This document shows, in pieces, positions 62,201-64,000 of a stretch of 64,000 bases of DNA. Location: assembly GCA_948567375.1 (NCBI GenBank), contig OX419758.1, forward strand, positions 40,687,473 through 40,751,472, given 5' to 3'. Source of the DNA: Lunularia cruciata. Its lineage: Eukaryota; Streptophyta; Marchantiopsida; Lunulariales; Lunulariaceae. The translations under genes and the position numbers were made by a program. The notes beneath the pieces are model-generated. The model ran no database searches. It was not told where the DNA came from and saw nothing but the letters and a program-made list of their open reading frames with translations. Within the stretch, counting starts at the first letter, position 1, and each line of letters opens with the position of its first letter.

Positions 62201-64000
62201 AATTGTGTAAACTGTAGCAACTCAAGGTTACATCTAGCCTTTGTCAATACCAACGCCTCATAAGTGAGAGTCGGAACGGACATGTCAAAGTACAGGAAGT
62301 CTTCTAGCTTGACAGCCGTTAATACCTCTGGGTCTGTGTTACTATCCACATACTGGACATGCACCTTGCTGATCGTAACCTGCACATTGTCAATGACCTG
62401 GCAAAACCATTTCTTTAAGATCAGCCCTATCCTTCCATTTGATTGCATAGATATGATGATATTGATATATGATTGCATAGATATGATGATATGTGAATCG
62501 AAACATATGGATTCATAGAACAGACTCTAAGCATATCACAGAGTGCTGGATCAAAATAAGACCTAAAATTTGGAGCAGAATGATCAGCACTAAATAGGAT
62601 CTCCAATTTCGTGAAAGCGGAATTCAATCCCAACCGACAAATTCATTCATCTTAATATACCTTCGCTGAAAGATAGGATAAAAACGTCTCTCCAGATTTG
62701 TCTTCTGCAAACCATAAAATACAGGATGATAGATTGAGCATGTAAAAACGAACAATCAACGACAGGTTCAACCCAGATATAAACCAGGTAAGTTGTTAAA
62801 TATAAAGTGAGGATGAGAGACACACTAAATACTATAGCGACACACTGCTTATTGTCCAAAAGTGCTCATTACATTCTTTCGCAACCATGCGATCCAATGA
62901 CGTAGTCCCTAGTATTTGACAATTTGATCTGTCTCAGGACATTTTCCAGTACAGTACAACTAACAACGTAGTGCTTATACATCCAAATCAGCCAATGCTT
63001 CATGTCTCAGGTTTTTAGCAGAGTCCCCAGTCCCTCTTTGACCAGCATCAGTTCGGCTAATCAAAACTAATAAATTCAGGCAATTTCTATGTCAGGGATC
63101 GCTTGTGTCCTTCACGGATTACCAGGAAAAATCTTTCAAGATCTTAGCTGAAAGTCAGGACTAACAAATTTTAATTGGCGAGAATCATTGTGCACACCAG
63201 AAACTCGTTGAGACAACTTCGCAATCTCTGCTGCAGCAAGAGCAGCTTTCTTGGCTGCTAGAGCTCTCCTTTCCGACGCGTCCGGATCCCACTGCAGAAA
63301 GAAGAATCCACATTTCAATTTTTCAGACGTTGCCGCCTGGATACCTTGTGACAGCCTGAACGACGTCTCAATTATATTTTCAATCCCCAAAAGATCAAAA
63401 AGCCATGGCAGGATAGTTATACTATGTGAGATAGTAGCTTACTTCCGAGTCTTCGTGAGGACCCGCCAATATATTTACATCTTCAAGAGCAATCAAGATA
63501 GGCTCCCATCCAAGCTTTTGCCATGGTACCTGGAATCTCAGTTTTCCAACCGTTCCTGATGCACAAGAGTGCACGTCTCAGAATTTATTTGAGACAACAA
63601 GATATTCTATAAGATTCATAATCACGAGGTGGAATGTCGAATACTACGACATGCCTCCAAGGTTCTAAGACTATATTGTCTTCTTCTCACATGCCTTGCT
63701 TGATAGAGAATGGTAGCTGTAAATAGTCAAATGCCTCCAGCCTGAGCTCCACATTTTCTAGTAGAACCTGTCCTGCAAGTAAAGGGACGTTCCCCCAACG
63801 AAACAGAGATGGTTATATCGTGAAGTACAGTCAAGATCTCATCCATGCGACCTGACAAATCATGAGCAGGCGTAACAGATCCCCAGTTTTCAAGTACTTG
63901 CTGTGGTCTTGTGACTGGCGTCTTATTCACAAAAGAACGTACCACTCCAGAGACCAATACGAAATTGTTCACGCTGAATATCCTTGACGTAATGACCTAG
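26882..64000 (-). CDS. VPS13: VPS13-family bridge-like lipid-transfer protein (SHRUBBY/VPS13S-like), 5' end outside window
   Basis: VPS13 proteins are very long rods with a hydrophobic groove that carry phospholipids between membranes at contact sites. In Arabidopsis one member, SHRUBBY, affects root growth. Exons on the minus strand run from the right edge (LGHYVKDIQREQFRIGLWSG, about residue 14 of the family) to a stop at 26882. Domains in order are chorein N-terminus, long repeating-groove region, VAB/SHR-BD domain (SVRIDEHGWDWSGGF), VPS13 C-terminal region (RHYTRQLLQEVYK) and a PH-like end. Phases fit at all junctions I could fix, so the gene looks functional. Some junctions, near 60.0 kb and 52.85 kb for example, could not be settled. 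Introns range from about 100 bp to 8.1 kb. The placement near SHRUBBY rests mainly on the C-terminal segment and is tentative. Confidence 0.93.
28117..28150. repeat. Perfect 12-bp-arm hairpin inside a VPS13 intron
   Basis: GCAGATACGCTC (28117-28128) and its exact complement (28139-28150) flank a 10-base loop GGACCCCTGT. It lies in the 244-bp intron 28018-28261, about 100 bases before the acceptor. An effect on folding of the pre-mRNA is possible but unproven. Confidence 0.85.
29583..30055 (+). mobile_element. Solo copia LTR in a VPS13 intron
   Basis: This 473-bp segment runs from TGTTAGTTGTGATAATC to GGTTCTCATCA and is nearly the same as the LTRs of the element at 42892-48079. The duplication TAAAC flanks it exactly (29578-29582 and 30056-30060). 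It is antisense to the host gene, in the intron between the LGSADVFGNPVGF exon and the PTELARGVAYG exon. It carries four of the 17-bp U3 repeats. Confidence 0.95.
30277..34547 (-). CDS. VPS13: VPS13 exons between VAB and C-terminal domains
   Basis: Exons include about 34385-34547 (RLRFHQQKCEKMENMLQSYS, then AWDEPCRPHRLVIEVP), about 34023-34109 (GAYGLDEVKEHPAITLG) and about 33750-33800 (KPERKWLVHVRAEGPIR). Further ones are about 32899-33076 (LSIVDASVHLVK), about 32288-32608 (VDNQLRYSVYPVLLSVT), about 31555-31980, about 30701-30850 (APVHLRQLKLAHPLASWDV, then RHYTRQLLQEVYK) and 30277 to about 30385 (LGSADVFGNPVGFVRSL). All match the family order. The intron before the first exon (34548-36314) is packed with family R. 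Confidence 0.87.
31240..31290 (+). repeat. Family R signature fragment
   Basis: GAGAACAGAAGCCGTTCTGG occurs here inside a VPS13 intron, followed by unrelated sequence. It is the start of an R unit only. Confidence 0.6.
33848..33876. repeat. 8-bp microsatellite (GGAACAAA), 3.6 copies
   Basis: Exact copies begin at 33848, 33856 and 33864, followed by a partial copy GGAAC. It lies within the VPS13 gene, near a small intron at a place where my exon reading is uncertain. Confidence 0.9.
34620..36200 (+). repeat. Family R array filling a VPS13 intron
   Basis: R signatures start near 34640, 35101, 35438, 35605, 35737 and 36125, all in plus orientation, antisense to the gene. Best copies read GCAGAAGCCGTTCGAGGAAC, then GAGATCCAGAACTCATTGAA. 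Units are often preceded by GGCAAAGGACTGGATAT. A sub-repeat of about 113 bp (ATTAAAGCATGAGTAAATG, GTTGCATGCATCGAATAAAC) is doubled at about 35837-36060. Many CG pairs are kept. No coding sequence is recognised. The array occupies nearly all of the intron 34548-36314. Confidence 0.85.
36315..40459 (-). CDS. VPS13: VPS13 VAB/SHR-BD domain exons
   Basis: Exons are about 39830-40459 (MRRFAPYWLQNDTGIPLCYW), a block near 38960-39437 (WRPIGSIYLWSEPQ), 38398-38594 or thereabouts, 37379-38102, about 37065-37177 (FVVANVSKQVLCYKQQ) and about 36315-36602 (SVRIDEHGWDWSGGF, then MPYRIENF). Joins with checked phase give LKPEIQT-YSSVSIELETTID and ITFRP-RFVVANVSK. In yeast this domain recruits Vps13 to organelles through adaptor proteins. 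In plants it is the region named after SHORT-ROOT binding. Confidence 0.9.
38107..38230. repeat. Perfect 62-bp tandem duplication next to an acceptor site
   Basis: 38107-38168 and 38169-38230 are identical. The duplicated unit contains the pyrimidine-rich end of a VPS13 intron (38103-38396) and stops five bases short of the exon that begins at 38102. Only the copy next to the exon has the acceptor AG. Confidence 0.95.
40560..42886 (+). repeat. Family R repeats, short and long copies in the copia-bearing intron
   Basis: Signatures begin near 40593, 40947 and 41050, followed by the long module 41200-42660. A partial second module copy (CTATGGACACTTGAGTCC and onwards) lies at about 41580-42000. 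This is the best-preserved long copy and keeps many CG pairs (GAGTCGGGTAGG, GAAACGGGTCGAAG). The open frame at 42289-42672 lies wholly inside it and is not supported as a gene. At 42665-42710 the signature GCCGTTCTGCGAAC is followed by an inverted piece CTTCTGCTCCC. Confidence 0.8.
41060..41185. repeat. Perfect 63-bp tandem duplication in family R
   Basis: 41060-41122 and 41123-41185 are identical. The unit spans the R signature end (TATCCAGAACTCATGAAGTG) to CACAATGCTAGA. Confidence 0.95.
42892..43397 (+). repeat. 5' LTR of the copia element
   Basis: It is 506 bp. Near its start it has six copies of a 17-bp unit (AGATACATGATTAGGAT with small changes), against four in the 3' LTR; the 34-bp length difference equals two units. 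The last part is open as a reading frame that continues into gag. Confidence 0.95.
43264..47600 (+). other. Gag-pol coding region of the copia element
   Basis: Landmarks in order: gag start inside the LTR (MSDTSEV), a gag segment with NTNYKAWALDVKCIL, zinc knuckle CYFCHEKGHVAPIC, protease WFLDSGATSHIC, integrase zinc part (HLWHLRLGHLS, CIGC) and core (DVIHSDVWG, RTDGGREY). These are followed by reverse transcriptase (YKARLVAKGF, AFLNGDL, active site YVDDLLLLG) and RNase H (AYTDASWG, STTEAEFMAAS). All usual domains are present and in the usual order, so the element could have moved recently. There is about one break relative to the single frame normal for the family. Confidence 0.93.
43398..43410 (+). 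other. Likely primer-binding site of the copia element
   Basis: GGTTATGGGCCCA follows the 5' LTR directly. It has the position and the GGTTAT-type start of copia primer sites, but fits the common initiator Met-tRNA site only in part, so the primer tRNA is uncertain. Confidence 0.6.
47599..47607 (+). other. Polypurine tract of the copia element
   Basis: AAGTGGGAG abuts the 3' LTR, directly after the end of the pol frame, as is usual in copia elements. Confidence 0.85.
47608..48079 (+). repeat. 3' LTR of the copia element
   Basis: It is 472 bp with four 17-bp units, close to the 5' LTR in sequence. It is followed directly by the target duplication TATGA. Confidence 0.95.
48085..48571. other. 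Intron sequence between copia element and VPS13 exon
   Basis: This is plain intron DNA without a recognised repeat or reading frame. It ends at the donor GTAGAC (minus strand) of exon 48572-48727. Confidence 0.6.
48572..50917 (-). CDS. VPS13: VPS13 exons 49527-50917 and 48572-48727
   Basis: The 1391-bp exon joins in phase to the previous one (LAG-NASRKGVELL). It carries groove-like sequence plus a long acidic, low-complexity insert (DETVSEDETDAEQNLEDDDD) that is probably a disordered loop. The following exon has WEPVVEPWSVCYRMSRA, then DKLNVNITEALVQ, a hallmark of the segment just before the VAB region. Downstream of it lies the 8.1-kb intron (40460-48571) that holds the copia element. Confidence 0.9.
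51346..56127 (-). CDS. VPS13: VPS13 central exons, repeating lipid-groove region
   Basis: Firm exons are 55974-56127, 55515-55898 and one starting at 55219 (VSIQPIEFVYSPTFIQEALN). Next come about 54196-54297 (VGWHVDVQKPTFVFPE), about 53880-54019 and about 53612-53775 (LLERFSLQIAVCCVP). The last two are about 52897-53279 and the long exon 51346 to about 52841. The phase-0 join of 55515 to 55219 gives TTVH-VSIQPIEF. Alternating strands and loops without catalytic residues are expected for the groove. A serine/acidic linker (SSSSKS and similar) lies inside the long exon. Confidence 0.85.
54740..54805 (+). repeat. Family R signature fragment
   Basis: TAATGGTATGCGGGGAAGAAC, then CCCACCCACAGA, parallels 56629-56685 (GTAATGGTATGCAGAGCCGTT, then CACACCCACGG). 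It is a worn R start in a VPS13 intron. Confidence 0.5.
56470..58290 (+). repeat. Family R repeats filling a VPS13 intron
   Basis: Signatures begin near 56640, 56918 and 57512; the best is GCAGAAGCCGTTCTAGGAAC, then GATCCGGAACTCATG. The long module follows: GGATAGGGTATATCGCAGC, CATAGTAAACATCCACG, GTACCCCTCGTAGCGAG, GTGTCGGGATAAG. It ends near 58290. All copies are antisense to the gene. The intron is 56128-58433, and the flanking exons join in frame (VLRN-CQKEIVHVSIRR), so the repeat does not disturb the coding sequence. Confidence 0.82.
58434..60935 (-). CDS. VPS13: VPS13 exon block after the chorein domain
   Basis: Exons include 60867-60935 (GGGPHYSIALDVDNL), about 59937-60200 (CRYARFRPL and WQRRLWIFAIQAVLADVGKH) and 59763-59885 (CSYRIMDFARG, then YVCLYKEKLEALQRAQ). 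They go on with about 59429-59520 (MELEFEMDEILYLRSLAE), 58882-59085 (GWLNWLSLGLLGAAES, then FPDEIIK) and 58434-58558 (DLCEAADFNPTS, then KGWCRLKLTLRIGEAIGVLR). These match the segment after the chorein domain in order. The junction between the second and third exons could not be fixed. Confidence 0.85.
59299..59422. repeat. Perfect 62-bp tandem duplication next to a donor site
   Basis: 59299-59360 and 59361-59422 are identical. In gene direction the duplication begins right after the donor GTGAGC of the exon ending at 59429. Confidence 0.95.
61257..64000 (-). CDS. VPS13: VPS13 exons 1-8 seen: chorein N-terminal domain
   Basis: Exons by phase and splice sites are 63943-64000, 63695-63772, 63443-63555, 63198-63291, 62661-62704, 62326-62397, 61846-61925 and 61257-61476. 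The joined protein has the family landmarks: WSGQVLLENVELRLEAFDYL, KQGTVGKLRFQVPWQKLG, then an alanine/lysine-rich helix (ERRALAAKKAALAAAEIAKL). After these come VIDNVQVTISKVHVQYVD, FSFGITLSSLAITTTDG and HKLVDIQQLAVYWN. This end scoops lipid and in relatives binds the donor membrane. The true start codon lies past the window edge, so the promoter is not visible. Confidence 0.93.
61990..62200 (+). repeat. Family R copy in a VPS13 intron
   Basis: GAGGACAGAAGCCGTTCAAG, then GGGGGATCCAGAACTCC and ATGCATGATATGTAATGG, is a clear R unit, antisense to the gene, in the intron between the DSNTDPE exon and the FSFGITLSSL exon. The next part (AAGCAGAAGTACAAGAAGAGC) repeats a segment before it, about 180 bp apart. 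Confidence 0.82.
62441..62492. repeat. 30-bp tandem duplication
   Basis: GATTGCATAGATATGATGAT begins at 62441 and again at 62471; 22 bases are identical. It lies in a VPS13 intron. Confidence 0.85.
63556..63694 (-). other. GC-AG intron in VPS13
   Basis: The donor reads AAG|GCATGT and the acceptor CATCAG|GA. A GT donor three bases downstream would put the next exon out of frame and destroy the conserved VPWQKLG segment. The GC donor gives IKQG-TVGKL, matching the family. GC-AG introns are a known minor class and are often alternatively spliced. Confidence 0.85.

Noticed and set aside
63691-63694. A normal GT donor at CAT|GTGAGA for the second VPS13 intron seen.
   Set aside because: It would put the next exon out of frame and lose the conserved TVGKLRFQVPWQKLG segment; the GC donor keeps it.

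Overview
The window reads as nuclear DNA of a land plant. Three things point there: a VPS13 gene of plant type with many introns, a chromodomain-bearing Ty3/gypsy (chromovirus) relic, and Ty1/copia-type elements with plant-style primer sites. I cannot name the species. The large repeat-filled introns and the lack of any other gene would suit a repeat-rich, perhaps non-flowering, plant, but that is inference.

Positions 1 to about 26.9 kb hold no intact gene. This part is visibly AT-rich and made of decayed repeats: a coding remnant (2545-3490), a solo LTR with a perfect 5-bp duplication (3573-4152), a second decayed coding stretch (5230-6855) cut by a 7.07-kb chromovirus relic on the minus strand (6864-13931) that carries its own nested insertion, a dead PIF/Harbinger transposase gene (15880-17060), a ~214-bp tandem array (17361-18110), copies of an unrecognised repeat called family R here, and a 947-bp non-autonomous LTR element (24363-25309).

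Positions 26.88 kb to the right edge are one host gene on the minus strand. It encodes a giant VPS13 bridge-like lipid-transfer protein, closest by eye to the SHRUBBY/VPS13S type. Only about the first dozen codons lie outside the window. The reading frame and intron phases agree across every junction I could work out from the N-terminal chorein region through the VAB/SHR-BD domain to the C-terminal domain, so the gene looks intact, although some junctions stay unresolved. One N-terminal intron uses a GC-AG boundary.

The introns of this gene collect repeats. A young, near-whole copia element (42892-48079, duplication TATGA) sits antisense in an 8.1-kb intron, and a solo LTR of the same family (29583-30055, duplication TAAAC) sits in a C-terminal intron. 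Family R fills several other introns, always in the same orientation, antisense to the gene. Family R has a conserved short hairpin with a variable loop and a long non-coding module. It is the best candidate in the window for something undescribed. Three perfect tandem duplications of 62, 62 and 63 bp lie in introns, two of them only a few bases from splice sites.
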